A stretch of DNA of 64,000 nt from Synechocystis sp. LKSZ1. Lineage in GTDB: Bacteria; Cyanobacteriota; Cyanobacteriia; Cyanobacteriales; Microcystaceae. A program made the position numbers and the translations under genes. Shown one piece after another: positions 17,733 through 27,409 of this stretch (the stretch's first letter is position 1; every line of letters begins with the position of its first letter). The DNA lies in contig NZ_AP031572.1 in the NCBI RefSeq assembly GCF_040436315.1, positions 2,976,001 to 3,040,000 on the forward strand. The letters are read 5' to 3'. The notes below the pieces were generated by a model. It was not told the origin of the DNA. It worked only from the letters and a program-made list of their open reading frames with translations, and made no database searches.

Positions 17733-19334
17733 ATGTTTCGTCGCCCCTTAATTGCTTGCCTGGGATTTCTAACCGGAGTCAGCTTGGGATCATCCCCAGT
17801 AGTACTGGCTAGTTCGCTGGACGCCGTCATTTCCGACTCTCTAGAATCAGCCAGTATGGATCAAATCACCAATGTTTCTGAACTAAGGGATGTCCAGTCC
17901 AGTGAATGGGCCTACGAGGCCCTAAAGAGTTTAGCGGAGCGCTATGGCTGTATTGTCGGCTATCCCGACCGAACCTTTCGCGGCAATCAGGCCTTGAGTC
18001 GTTGGGAATTTGCCGCCGGCCTCAACGCTTGTATGAATGTCATGGAACGCCTGCTCCAGGAAAATGTGGCGGTTCTGCGGGAAGATGTGGACAAGCTCAA
18101 GCGTCTGATGCAGGAATTTGAAGCAGAATTGGCGGCCTTAGGAGCCCGCATCGATAATCTAGAGGCCCGCACTGCTTTTCTTGAAGACCATCAATTTTCC
18201 ACCACGACTAAACTGACAGGAGAAGTGGTCATGGCCCTGAGTGGCATTGCCAGCGGTAAACGGGAGTCGGGTGCAGAATCCATTCCCCGTCTTCCCACCT
18301 TTGGCCAACGGACGCGCCTCGAATTTAACACCAGCTTCACCGGCCAAGATAATCTCTACACCCGTTTGACCAGCGGTAACTTGCCAGAACTGGCGGAAAC
18401 GGCGGATACCTTCCAGGCCAAACTGGGGTTTACTCAACCCGACAACAACAACTTGAGACTAGAAGTTTTGTATTATAATTTTCCTCTGTCGGATAATGTC
18501 CAAGTCTGGGTAGAGGCCACGGGCGGGGCCTTCGACGATTTCACCAATACCGTCAACGTCCTGGATGGCGATGGGGCTCTAGGGGCCTTTTCGGCCTTTG
18601 GCACCCGCAACCCCATTTACTATCTAGGCAAGGGGGCTGGTTTAGGCTTTCAGGGCATCTGGAATAATTTGGAATGGAGCCTGGGCTACCTTGCTAGCAA
18701 CGGCAACGACCCCAGCCAAGGACAGGGCCTCTTCAATGGAGCCTACGGGGCCATCGCCCAGGTTGGCTATAGCTTTGATGACCGCTTGCAACTGGCCCTG
18801 ACCTATGCCCACGGCTACAACACCCTGGATACAGGGACGGGCAGTCTGCGGTCTAATTTCCAATTTTTTACCGAAGACACTTTTGGCCAGGCGGTTCCCA
18901 CTAGTCATAACGCCTACGGCCTAGAAATGTCCTGGAAACTAGCTGATAATTTTGTCCTGGGCGGTTGGGGAGGCTTCACTAAGGCCCAGACCCTTGCCGC
19001 CATTGAAACCGAGGATTTTAGCATTGGCCGTGGCAGTCTCGATATTTGGAACTGGGCCGTCACCCTCGCCTTTCCAGACCTGTTCAAGGAAGGTAATTTA
19101 GCCGGCATTATCGTAGGACAGCAACCCTGGTTGAGTGCTTCTAACCTGGCCTTTCCGGAGGCGTTATCAGCAACGGATCTCGATAGTTCCCTGCACCTAG
19201 AGGCCTTTTTCCAATGGGCCATGAGCAATAATCTCTACATTACGCCAGGAATTCTAGTCATTCCCAACGCCGATTACAACAATGCCAACGGGACGCTCGT
19301 CATCGGCACGATCCGCACCACCTTTACTTTCTAA
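17733..19334 (+). CDS. Outer-membrane porin with SLH domain (iron-uptake porin family)
   Basis: A 533-residue outer-membrane protein. From ATG 17733 there is a signal peptide (RRPLIACLGFLTGVSLGSS, cleavage near VLASS). An SLH domain follows (about residues 50-105, including SEWAYEALKSLAERYGCIVG and ALSRWEFAAGLNACM), which ties it to the wall. Next comes a short coiled coil (ENVAVLREDVDKLKRLMQEF) and a beta-barrel of about 370 residues ending FTF. This is the cyanobacterial Som/iron-uptake porin layout. An upstream in-frame ATG at 17694 would precede the signal peptide, and GAGGAG supports 17733. The stop overlaps the convergent glycosyltransferase gene by 4 bp. Confidence 0.85.
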   Translation: MFRRPLIACLGFLTGVSLGSSPVVLASSLDAVISDSLESASMDQITNVSELRDVQSSEWAYEALKSLAERYGCIVGYPDRTFRGNQALSRWEFAAGLNACMNVMERLLQENVAVLREDVDKLKRLMQEFEAELAALGARIDNLEARTAFLEDHQFSTTTKLTGEVVMALSGIASGKRESGAESIPRLPTFGQRTRLEFNTSFTGQDNLYTRLTSGNLPELAETADTFQAKLGFTQPDNNNLRLEVLYYNFPLSDNVQVWVEATGGAFDDFTNTVNVLDGDGALGAFSAFGTRNPIYYLGKGAGLGFQGIWNNLEWSLGYLASNGNDPSQGQGLFNGAYGAIAQVGYSFDDRLQLALTYAHGYNTLDTGTGSLRSNFQFFTEDTFGQAVPTSHNAYGLEMSWKLADNFVLGGWGGFTKAQTLAAIETEDFSIGRGSLDIWNWAVTLAFPDLFKEGNLAGIIVGQQPWLSASNLAFPEALSATDLDSSLHLEAFFQWAMSNNLYITPGILVIPNADYNNANGTLVIGTIRTTFTF

Positions 19335-20416
19335 GCCCTTTTTAGGCCTTCCTTCAGAACCGCTGTGGCAATGGTTTCGGCCCCTTGCTTGTCTAACCGT
19401 TGTTCGCAACGGGGAGGGTTGGGGGCCTGCTCTAAAAATTGCCAATCCCCTTGAAAAAAGCTTTCGGTGGCCACAATTTGATGCTGGCCGTAATCCTGGA
19501 GGCCTTCTAGAAGAATCGGTGCTTCCGCAAAGCCCTCCCGTGTCAAGGAAACGACTGGTATCTCTAGGCGCAGGGCCTCAGCAAAGGTGCTATAACCCGG
19601 CTTGGAAATTACCCGGCCACAGAGGGGCATAAAATCTGCCGGCCGATAGCAGGGATCATCGATTTTTCGGAGGTTGGGCAGGGCCGGGGCCTGACGATCA
19701 AAGGTAATAAAATCCCAATCGGGCCACTGGGCCAGTGTTGCGTAGGGAATGGCCCCCAGGCCTAGGCCGCCAAAGGTCAATAATACCGTTCGTTCCCTGC
19801 TTTGTTTAAGGTTGAACTGTTCCCGCAAGGCCCTTTCTCCGTAGCGGGGGTTACCTCCGGTCAGACCCACATTGATGCGGTGGGAAAAAATTTGCATGGG
19901 TTCCGCCAAGGGCAGACGAAAGAGCCGGTCACAGGCCTGATAATCCTGCTCGATCTGCTGGACAATGCCGGCAAAGGGTTCCCCCCAGGCCTGATAGATA
20001 AAATTCCAGCCAAAATTCCCAATCATCCAACAAGGGACACCGGCCTGATGAGCAATGGAAACGGCCAGGGCCGGAATATCCGCCAGTACTAAATGCACCC
20101 GATTATTGCGGAGATAGTTGGCTTCGTTGGCCACGAGGCGGGATTTGTGTTGATAGATGGCTTCCATGGCCTGGCGAGTTTGCGCGAGATCCATGGTCAG
20201 ACTATCGGCCTGGATCACGCCCACATCTAGCTGAACGGGCCGATGGATAAACTCCCCTTCTATATAGGAAGCCAGTAACCAGCGCGGCGACGGACTAGCG
20301 AGAATCAGCAAGACTTCAGGACAGGCCCGTTGGATCTGGTTAGCAATACAGGCCAGTCGCACTGCATGGCCAAAACCATGCCCGGTAATCGCACAGTAAA
20401 CCGTTGGCCGGCTCAT
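19331..20416 (-). CDS. Glycosyltransferase-like protein (GT-B fold)
   Basis: A 361-residue protein with an N-terminal AITGHGFGHAVRLACIAN segment and a C-terminal ISKPGYSTFAEALRLEIPVV segment, together typical of GT-B enzymes related to MurG and to the N-terminal part of plant arabinokinase/galactokinase-like proteins. No signal peptide or membrane helix is seen. Its start overlaps the stop of the DUF4330 gene by 4 bp, so the two are translationally coupled. Donor and acceptor are unknown. Confidence 0.7.
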   Translation of the reverse strand: MSRPTVYCAITGHGFGHAVRLACIANQIQRACPEVLLILASPSPRWLLASYIEGEFIHRPVQLDVGVIQADSLTMDLAQTRQAMEAIYQHKSRLVANEANYLRNNRVHLVLADIPALAVSIAHQAGVPCWMIGNFGWNFIYQAWGEPFAGIVQQIEQDYQACDRLFRLPLAEPMQIFSHRINVGLTGGNPRYGERALREQFNLKQSRERTVLLTFGGLGLGAIPYATLAQWPDWDFITFDRQAPALPNLRKIDDPCYRPADFMPLCGRVISKPGYSTFAEALRLEIPVVSLTREGFAEAPILLEGLQDYGQHQIVATESFFQGDWQFLEQAPNPPRCEQRLDKQGAETIATAVLKEGLKRA

Positions 20417-20940
20417 GGGGCCTGAATGTTAATGACGCTGGCGTTGAAGTTGTAGCCCTTGCCTTCTAGTTCTAGTACGGTTCCCACTTTAATTTTTTGA
20501 TTGCCCAGCACCACACCCGTTGGGGTGATTTCTGCCTTGCCAGTGAGGGTCAAGATCAGGTCATTGCTAAAGGCCGTTTCGGGGCGGGGATCGGGCAGGG
20601 CCTTAACGGAACCATCGGGTTGGGGAATGGCCAAATTGCGAGGCAGTTCTTCTACCTTCAGGATTTCCACCTGACCAGCGGGCTGATTACGAATGATGAT
20701 GTTAGTTTGTTTTTCCGTTTTGAATTCGTCCATCAGGGTCTGGACATTTAAAACATTTAGGCCCCGAACAATGGCGGCAACTTCAATGGGTTTCGTTTGT
20801 ACTTGGGCCACCAAACTTTTGCCAGAGGTTCCCGGTAGGACGAGAATTCCGACTACGACCAGGATGATGACGAGGGCGGCCCCGAGGTCTAAAACACTAA
20901 TTTTGCCGAATAGACGACCTTTACTATCAAGGATTTTCAT
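20413..20940 (-). CDS. DUF4330-type membrane-anchored protein
   Basis: A 175-residue protein with one N-terminal transmembrane helix (LDLGAALVIILVVVGILVLP, residues 18-37) and a periplasmic or lumenal domain of beta-rich appearance. The start MKILDSKGRLFGKISVLDLG is characteristic of the DUF4330 family as I recall it. It is the first gene of a two-gene unit with the glycosyltransferase. The function is unknown; the coupling suggests work on an envelope glycan. Confidence 0.7.
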   Translation of the reverse strand: MKILDSKGRLFGKISVLDLGAALVIILVVVGILVLPGTSGKSLVAQVQTKPIEVAAIVRGLNVLNVQTLMDEFKTEKQTNIIIRNQPAGQVEILKVEELPRNLAIPQPDGSVKALPDPRPETAFSNDLILTLTGKAEITPTGVVLGNQKIKVGTVLELEGKGYNFNASVINIQAP

Positions 20941-21101
20941 GGAAATTGCTGTTACCTAAAACCAGCCAAAGCCTTGGTATTCTACCATGGGGCCTGTCGG
21001 CAACGCCGCGTAACACGGTGGTCTACCAGCATGACGAGAAAAATCCATAAGACAAAATAGTGCAAAAAACTCCCCAGAAAGAAACAGCTCCGATGTTATC
21101 C

Positions 21102-21794
21102 CTAATCCGACGGCCTTGATCCGGCTAGCTGCTGCAATTGTGCAACGATATAGGCCTTGACCTCTTCAGCTACTTGGAAAATCCCTGTGCCTAGGGTTTG
21201 GCCACTGGGATCCGCACTATAAATAACACGCTGATACCGCCCGGTTGCGACTAAAGACCGAATCACCTCCAAGGCCTGGTCAATTACCTGTTGATGGGAG
21301 GTTGTTAAACAACTATAGCCCTGGCCCTGGGAGCCCGTGGGGATTCCCGTCGCCCGAGGCGGTGCTTGACATTGGTAGGGACGAATCACCGCATTGCCGC
21401 CCCCTCTAGCGCATCCTAATGATGAATCCGGGTCTTGTTGATGGGCTAAAAATTGCTCTTCATTATCATTAAATATAAATAGAGCATCTTGATATTCTGG
21501 TTGCTCAATCATCCAGCTAAAATCACCGATTTGATGAGGGCCGGTATAAATACTCCCTAGAACCTGGATGTTAGGTAGAGAAGCCGATTCAGACACCGAA
21601 GAAGTCAGGGATTCTGTTTCTAACCAAGGAGAATCATAATGATGCCACGGTAAAATGGGGGCGTTGGGTAGCTCCTCTGTCAGCACGGTTATGTTGTCCA
21701 AATCCGGCGCTGGCAAGCGAATTGGACTATTGTTTTCTGTCGGCTCCGATGCGTGGGAGTCGTCGGGCTGGTAAGTAGGGTGAGTAGAGTCCAT
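21102..21794 (-). CDS. Conserved-looking protein of unknown function
   Basis: A 230-residue product from ATG 21794; a further in-frame start exists at 21836. The first 95 residues are low-complexity (P, S, E). The C-terminal 130 residues look like a compact domain with ALFIFNDNEEQFLAH, GCARGGGNAVIRPY, PPRATGIPTGS and VIDQALEVIRSLV. The G-rich GGGNAVIR block suggests a nucleotide- or phosphate-binding loop, but I do not recognise a named family. It follows a PycTM-like membrane protein gene by 66 bp on the same strand and is probably co-transcribed. Confidence 0.5.
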   Translation of the reverse strand: MDSTHPTYQPDDSHASEPTENNSPIRLPAPDLDNITVLTEELPNAPILPWHHYDSPWLETESLTSSVSESASLPNIQVLGSIYTGPHQIGDFSWMIEQPEYQDALFIFNDNEEQFLAHQQDPDSSLGCARGGGNAVIRPYQCQAPPRATGIPTGSQGQGYSCLTTSHQQVIDQALEVIRSLVATGRYQRVIYSADPSGQTLGTGIFQVAEEVKAYIVAQLQQLAGSRPSD

Positions 21795-21860
21795 AGAGCT
21801 AAGGTTAATCACAACTTCAAAAGGCCATCTAGACAAACAAGACCAGCAATACCAAACCGC

Positions 21861-22445
21861 CTAAGCAAATAAAAAATAGACCGTCATCATATGCAACAGA
21901 ATAGTAACGGCAACAATCCAGGTGACATAGGCTGAAAAACGCAGGGTTTCTGAAACATCATCGAGACGCTGTTTGTTGAAATGATAGGTCTCGGCTAAAT
22001 TAACCAACATTTGTAGCTGATAATCACCAGTGCCCAGGCCGAGATAACGCTCTAGGAGCCGCCGGTCTTCTAGGTTGGGGCTAACTGCGGTCTGGCGTGG
22101 CAAAAAAGCTTGAATCAACAGCGTAAAATTAATCAAAAAACCTAGCACTTCAACCATACTGAATAGGCTCAGCACAGAGGCTAAATGGGAAATACTAAGG
22201 GTGGTTAATAGAGCCCCGTTGGCCACAAAGAGAATATTTAATTTCGTCGTCAGAATTTGATTCTGCTCACGTTGGATATCTAGCACCCGGCGAACATCCT
22301 GAGCGGCCAGTTCCAGGGTGGTGGTGGAAAGACTAACCGCTGTCAGAGGAGGAATGGCTGTTTCAAGGTTAGATGAAGGAGATGCTGGCTGGGCATGGTT
22401 GAGGGAGAGATCATTGCTAGCTAGAGGATGAACGGCGCTGGTCAT
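21861..22445 (-). CDS. Membrane protein resembling PycTM/SLATT-type effectors
   Basis: A 194-residue protein. A variable first 50 residues precede a helix (LAAQDVRRVLDIQREQNQIL). Two hydrophobic segments follow (TTKLNILFVANGALLTTLSI and VLGFLINFTLLIQAF), then a helical middle, and a last hydrophobic segment (YVTWIVAVTILLHMMTVYFL). The order TK-x-NGALL in the first helix, a cytosolic middle, LAETYHFNKQRL and a terminal helix resembles PycTM membrane effectors of Pycsar defence and related SLATT proteins. No nucleotide cyclase is adjacent, so a housekeeping membrane role is equally possible. Confidence 0.45.
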   Translation of the reverse strand: MTSAVHPLASNDLSLNHAQPASPSSNLETAIPPLTAVSLSTTTLELAAQDVRRVLDIQREQNQILTTKLNILFVANGALLTTLSISHLASVLSLFSMVEVLGFLINFTLLIQAFLPRQTAVSPNLEDRRLLERYLGLGTGDYQLQMLVNLAETYHFNKQRLDDVSETLRFSAYVTWIVAVTILLHMMTVYFLFA

Positions 22446-22675
22446 GGTGAAGGAGGAACTATTGGGAACGTGGACGATAGTCCCCTCTCCTTCGATTGTA
22501 GGCAGTGACCTATTTATTCTGCCAGCACCACAAATCCTTCGCGAATGCCCCTAGGTTATCTGACAAGAGCCATTGTCCGCTAAGGCAGTTTGAACGACGG
22601 CCCTATCTTTCTCTCCAAAGTAAAAACACTAGAATAAGATTAAAATTCCTCTTACCGTTTTAGGCTGACCCACCG

Positions 22676-23884
22676 ATGAGCTTAACGACCAAACAACTTA
22701 GTACTGCGCTCTGTCTTCTGTTTCTCGGTGGAGGGGTAGGGGTTGCCGGGGGATACTATCTCTTGCCCACGGTGGCATCGCGGCCATCCAGTCCTGGGCC
22801 CTTGTCTTCTAGTCGCTTACCCGTGCTACCGCTGGTGCCCCAGAACCAAGCACCCAATGATTTAAACTTTATCGCTAAGGCTGCTCAAAAAATTGGGCCG
22901 GCAGTCGTTCGGATTGATGCGGCTCGCGAGGTCGAAAGTACGAATGATTTTCCCTATGATCACCCCTTCTTCCGGCGTTTTTTTGGTAAGGAAATGCCCC
23001 ACCACCCAGAGAAAGTTGAACGGGGTACAGGATCAGGTTTTATTCTGAGTGCCGATGGCCGGGTCTTGACCAATGCCCACGTGGTGGAAGGGGCCCAGCA
23101 AGTCAAAGTGACCTTGAAGGATGGTCAAGTTTACGAAGGACACGTTGTCGGTGTCGATCCGATGACAGATGTTGCCGTTGTCAAAATCAATGCCCAGAAT
23201 TTGCCGGTGGTGGTGTTGGGCCAATCCGATAACCTGGCACCGGGGGAATGGGCCATTGCCATTGGTAATCCCCTAGGCCTGGATAATACGGTCACCGTAG
23301 GTATCATTAGTGCCCTTGGCCGTTCCAGTTCCGAGGTCGGCGTTCCCGATAAACGGGTTAAATTTATTCAAACGGACGCGGCAATTAATCCGGGGAATTC
23401 TGGTGGCCCCCTCCTGAATGCTCAAGGAGAAGTCATCGGCGTCAATACAGCGATCCGTGCCGATGCCCAGGGCCTGGGTTTTGCGATTCCGATCCAAACG
23501 GCCCAACGCATTGCAGAACAGTTGTTTAGTCAGGGCAAAATAGAACATCCTTACCTAGGAATCCACATGGTTACCCTGACTCCAGAAGTCCAACAGGAAC
23601 TGCTCAAGGCGAAGGATCTTCCCTTTTCCCTCAAGGCCGACCGGGGGGTTTTGATCATTCGCGTGATGGAGAATTCTCCTGCTGTGCAGGCCGGATTAAA
23701 ACCCGGCGATATTATCGCCTCAGTGGGCGGGGTGAGCGTCAATACCGCCGCTGATGTCCAAGAACAAGTGGAGACCAGCAAAATTGGAGAGGCCCTGTCC
23801 CTAGATATTCATCGTGGCCAACAGAATCTTTCTCTGGCTGTTCGCCCGGCCCCCTTTCCTCATCAGGCCCCAGGGAATCCCTAG
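22676..23884 (+). CDS. HhoA/DegQ-type serine endopeptidase with PDZ domain
   Basis: A 402-residue trypsin-like protease of the Deg/HtrA family that degrades damaged proteins in the periplasm or lumen. An N-terminal signal/anchor (LCLLFLGGGVGVAGGYYLL) comes first. The catalytic residues are H in VLTNAHVVEG, D in DPMTDVAVVKI and S in NPGNSGGPLLN. One PDZ domain follows (about residues 300-390, GVLIIRVMENSPAVQAGLKP). It is not possible to say which of the cyanobacterial paralogues HhoA, HhoB or HtrA this is; the length is closest to HhoA. The start is ATG 22676. Confidence 0.9.
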   Translation: MSLTTKQLSTALCLLFLGGGVGVAGGYYLLPTVASRPSSPGPLSSSRLPVLPLVPQNQAPNDLNFIAKAAQKIGPAVVRIDAAREVESTNDFPYDHPFFRRFFGKEMPHHPEKVERGTGSGFILSADGRVLTNAHVVEGAQQVKVTLKDGQVYEGHVVGVDPMTDVAVVKINAQNLPVVVLGQSDNLAPGEWAIAIGNPLGLDNTVTVGIISALGRSSSEVGVPDKRVKFIQTDAAINPGNSGGPLLNAQGEVIGVNTAIRADAQGLGFAIPIQTAQRIAEQLFSQGKIEHPYLGIHMVTLTPEVQQELLKAKDLPFSLKADRGVLIIRVMENSPAVQAGLKPGDIIASVGGVSVNTAADVQEQVETSKIGEALSLDIHRGQQNLSLAVRPAPFPHQAPGNP

Positions 23885-23886
23885 GA

Positions 23887-26040
23887 TTATGACTCTGGTG
23901 AAACAGGCGCTTGTCTAGGCTCCGCTAGGGCCAATTGAAAGGGTTGGTCACTCCAAAGTAGCGTTAATTGTTGGGGGGGGATCGCTGGACAAAAATAGAA
24001 GCCTTGACCATAATCACACTGTTCTTGGCAGAGAAATTCCCATTGGGCCTGGGTTTCAATCCCCTCTGCAATCACCTGAAGCTTGAGTTGGTGAGCCATG
24101 GCAATCATCGCCTTTACCCACTCTCTGGTTTGCTCCTGTTCCGGTAATTCCTGGATCAAAGACCGGTCAATTTTGAGCATGTCGAGCTGGCATTGGCGCA
24201 GGTGGCTCAAGGCCGAAAAGCCAGTCCCAAAATCATCAATAATTAAGCGGGCTTTAGCCCCTTGGAGCTGGCGAATACTTTGCAGGATATCGCCCTGGTC
24301 GGCCATTAAAATGTGCTCGGTAATTTCTAGGCCGAGTCGTTCTGGCCGTATCCCACTGTTCTTGATGGCTTCGTTGAGGATGTCGAGGAAATAGCTATCC
24401 CGTAATTGGCGCGGTGAAATATTAATGCCTAACCACTGCACCGGAAGCTCGGTTTGCCATTGGGCGCCTTGCTGACAGACCTGCTGTAGCACCCATTCCC
24501 CTAGCTCCACAATCAGACCCGTATCTTCAGCAATGGGAATAAATTGAGTCGGGGCAACCTCACCAAAATCGAGATGGTGCCAACGCAGGAGGGCCTCAGC
24601 CCCAACCACTTGTCCTGTATTTAATTTAATCAAAGGTTGATAGGCTAAATTTATTTCATGGCGAGCCAAAGCGTGGCGCAGGGCCGTCTCCAAGGCTAAT
24701 CGACGCTGGGCCGCCTCATTCATGTGAGAGGTATAAAATTTGAAACGATTTCGCCCCGCGTTTTTGGCGGCATACATCGCGGTATCGGCGTTGCGGAGTA
24801 AAATTTCAACTTGCTGGCCATCATTGGGAAAAACAGTTACGCCAATACTACCATGGACAAAAATTTCATGACTGCCTAGCACTATCGGTTGGCGCAAAAT
24901 ATTGAGAATACGCTTACAAATGACCGCTAGATTCATGGATTGCTTGAGCTTAGTCGCCACAATTAAAAACTCATCACCACCCAAGCGAGCTACTGTATCA
25001 AAATTACGAACACAGCGCTGGAGTCGTTGAGCAACCTCTTGGAGAAGCTTATCTCCCGCATCATGACCCAGGGTATCATTCACTTTTTTAAAATTATCTA
25101 GGTCAATAAAAAGAACACCAACTTGATAATTATTATGGGAACCATCTTCGATGGCCTGTTGCAGACGATCCTTCACTAGCGCGCGGTTGGGCAGGCCCGT
25201 TACTACATCATAGTTAGCCTGTTGTAGGAGGAGGGTTTCCTGTTGTTTTTGAAGGGTAATATCTTCCTTGACGGCAACGTAGTGGGTAATTTCTCCCTGC
25301 CCATTACGAATCGGCGAAATGGAGGCTCTTTCCCAGTAAAATTCTCCATTCTTTTTGCGATTATGAAATTCGCCATGCCACTCTCCACCAGCGGAAATCG
25401 ACTGCCAGAGGGCTTGGTATTCACCCATAGATGTATGGCCTGACTTTAAGACACGGGGATTCTTACCCTGAACTTCTTGGAAACTGTAACCGGAGAGTGC
25501 TTCAAACTTGGGGTTAACGTAGGTGATATTGCCGTATAGATCCGTAATGACAATAGAGACGGGACTCTGTTCACAGGCCTGAAAAAAGAGACGATTTTCT
25601 AAGTTCTTTTCCTCTAGAGAAAGATTCTTAAGTTGTAATTCTCGGTGGAGGCGAGATAGTTTGAGATGAAGTTGAATGCGAGTTCTCAGATCGATGAAGT
25701 CGAAGGGCTTGGTGATATAATCCACGGTTCCCAATTCCATTGCCTGTATTTTTATCTGCTGTTTCTGATCTCCCTGGGAAGATAGCAGAATAATCGGTGC
25801 AGCTTGGGTATGGATAATGTATTTTAGGGTCTTAACTAGCTCGAATTCTTCAGGATCGGCAACGGATGTATCTAAGAGAATAATTTCGGGGGAAAGGGTT
25901 GCTAACAGATCGAGGCCCTGTTCTTTGGTGATCGCAGTCACCACCGTCCAACCGCTCTCTAGCAAGAAATTTTCTAGGACTTGCAGACTAGAGTGATCCT
26001 GATCAACAAGTAAAATATTGATACAACTCGATTGATCCAT
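23887..26040 (-). CDS. Receiver-PAS-GGDEF-EAL c-di-GMP signalling protein
   Basis: A 717-residue protein from ATG 26040. The order is: response-regulator receiver (INILLVDQDHSSLQVLENFL, phosphoacceptor D in IILLDTSVAD), PAS domain with SPVSIVITDLYGNITYVNPK, GGDEF domain with intact RLGGDEFLIV, and EAL domain with intact AEALLRWHH, NISPRQL, DDFGTGFSAL and AEGIETQAQ. Both cyclase and phosphodiesterase sites look complete, so it may be bifunctional and controlled by phosphorylation and PAS ligand. No cognate histidine kinase is adjacent. Its stop lies 2 bp past that of the convergent protease gene. The 23 residues encoded upstream of 26040 are unlikely. Confidence 0.9.
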   Translation of the reverse strand: MDQSSCINILLVDQDHSSLQVLENFLLESGWTVVTAITKEQGLDLLATLSPEIILLDTSVADPEEFELVKTLKYIIHTQAAPIILLSSQGDQKQQIKIQAMELGTVDYITKPFDFIDLRTRIQLHLKLSRLHRELQLKNLSLEEKNLENRLFFQACEQSPVSIVITDLYGNITYVNPKFEALSGYSFQEVQGKNPRVLKSGHTSMGEYQALWQSISAGGEWHGEFHNRKKNGEFYWERASISPIRNGQGEITHYVAVKEDITLQKQQETLLLQQANYDVVTGLPNRALVKDRLQQAIEDGSHNNYQVGVLFIDLDNFKKVNDTLGHDAGDKLLQEVAQRLQRCVRNFDTVARLGGDEFLIVATKLKQSMNLAVICKRILNILRQPIVLGSHEIFVHGSIGVTVFPNDGQQVEILLRNADTAMYAAKNAGRNRFKFYTSHMNEAAQRRLALETALRHALARHEINLAYQPLIKLNTGQVVGAEALLRWHHLDFGEVAPTQFIPIAEDTGLIVELGEWVLQQVCQQGAQWQTELPVQWLGINISPRQLRDSYFLDILNEAIKNSGIRPERLGLEITEHILMADQGDILQSIRQLQGAKARLIIDDFGTGFSALSHLRQCQLDMLKIDRSLIQELPEQEQTREWVKAMIAMAHQLKLQVIAEGIETQAQWEFLCQEQCDYGQGFYFCPAIPPQQLTLLWSDQPFQLALAEPRQAPVSPES

Positions 26041-26188
26041 AAAGATACAGCTATTTGACCAGGGCCAATAATCCCTAATTATTAGTTTAAAGTGATTGAA
26101 TGAGGGCAAGGCCCCAGGATTTGCTTAAATTTCGTTAAATATTTATGGGGCAAGCATCTCATTCCTCAACTACTACTCCTTGCTGCCC

Positions 26189-27397
26189 ATGATTGTATCG
26201 ACTTCTACCGCGGCCTACCTGCATCTTCCCTTCTGCCGACAACGTTGTTTTTACTGCGATTTCCCGATTGCCGTGGTGGGCCACGGTGCCCCTCTAGCTT
26301 TCTCCGGTTGGATTTTGGAGTATGTGGAAGCGGTTTGTAAAGAAATCCAGACCTGGCAATCTTTTCCAGTGCAACCCCTCACGACTATTTTCTTTGGCGG
26401 TGGCACCCCTTCCCTACTGCCCCTTGAGGGCCTATCTTGCCTGTTAGATTGTCTAGAGCAGGTCTTTGGCTGGGACACCGATGTCGAAATTTCCCTGGAA
26501 ATTGACCCAGGCACCTTTACTCTGCCGCAACTCCAGGCCTATCAAGATTTGGGGGTAAATCGCTTTAGCCTAGGGGTTCAGTCCTTTCAAGACTCTCTGC
26601 TAGAAGGGATTGGCCGCCATCACCGCCGGGCCGATATTGACCAGGCCATTGACTGGATATATCAGGCTGAGGTTAAAAACTGGAGTTTGGATCTGATCTC
26701 CGGCTTACCGAACCAGGGCCTGGAAGATTGGCAAAGGAGTCTCTACTTTGCTTTAACCGCTAAACCATCCCATCTGTCCTGCTATGACTTGGTGATCGAA
26801 CCCAACACGGCCTTTGGCAAACAATTGCAACCTGGAACGGGCCCCCTCCCCACCGATGAACTCACGGCCCAAATGTATTGTCTGGCCCAGCAAACCCTGA
26901 CCAAGGCGGGTTATCACCACTACGAAATTTCTAACTATGCTCGGCCGGGCCAGGAATGTCGCCACAATCAAGTCTATTGGCACAATCAAAGCTACTACGG
27001 TTTTGGCCTGGGGGCCACCAGTTACCTCCAGGGCCATCGCTTTCAGCGGCCCCGTACTCGTTCAGCCTACTACGCCTGGCTACAGCAATGGCGAGGGCAA
27101 TCCGGTTCTATCCCCGGTGAGACAGTCAGTGCCACGGAACGGCTCCTGGAAACCCTGATGCTGGGTCTCCGCTTGGCCCAGGGAGTGACGCTTCCTGCCC
27201 TCACATCCGAACAACAGAAGGCCCTGTTTAAAGCCCTTGGTTCCCATCAACAACGGGGTTGGATCTCACTTCTCGATGCCGAAAGCCAGCCCTGTGATCA
27301 CCCCCAGGCCCTGCACCACCTGCAACTCCAAGACCCGGAGGGGTTTCTTTTTTCCAATACAGTCCTGACGGATATTTTTAACTGCCTGACCGAGTGA
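26189..27397 (+). CDS. hemW: Radical SAM heme chaperone HemW-like protein
   Basis: A 402-residue radical SAM protein. The CxxxCxxC cluster motif is in CRQRCFYCDF near residue 17, preceded by AYLHLPFC. FFGGGTPSLLPLEGL and VNRFSLGVQSFQDSLLEGIG are the HemN/HemW family motifs, and a HemN C-terminal domain follows. The extra N-terminal helices of true coproporphyrinogen dehydrogenase are lacking, so I prefer the heme chaperone HemW over HemN. ATG 26189 was chosen over a TTG at 26180. It converges with the WecA-like gene. Confidence 0.85.
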   Translation: MIVSTSTAAYLHLPFCRQRCFYCDFPIAVVGHGAPLAFSGWILEYVEAVCKEIQTWQSFPVQPLTTIFFGGGTPSLLPLEGLSCLLDCLEQVFGWDTDVEISLEIDPGTFTLPQLQAYQDLGVNRFSLGVQSFQDSLLEGIGRHHRRADIDQAIDWIYQAEVKNWSLDLISGLPNQGLEDWQRSLYFALTAKPSHLSCYDLVIEPNTAFGKQLQPGTGPLPTDELTAQMYCLAQQTLTKAGYHHYEISNYARPGQECRHNQVYWHNQSYYGFGLGATSYLQGHRFQRPRTRSAYYAWLQQWRGQSGSIPGETVSATERLLETLMLGLRLAQGVTLPALTSEQQKALFKALGSHQQRGWISLLDAESQPCDHPQALHHLQLQDPEGFLFSNTVLTDIFNCLTE

Positions 27398-27409
27398 CGG
27401 GTTCTCTGT

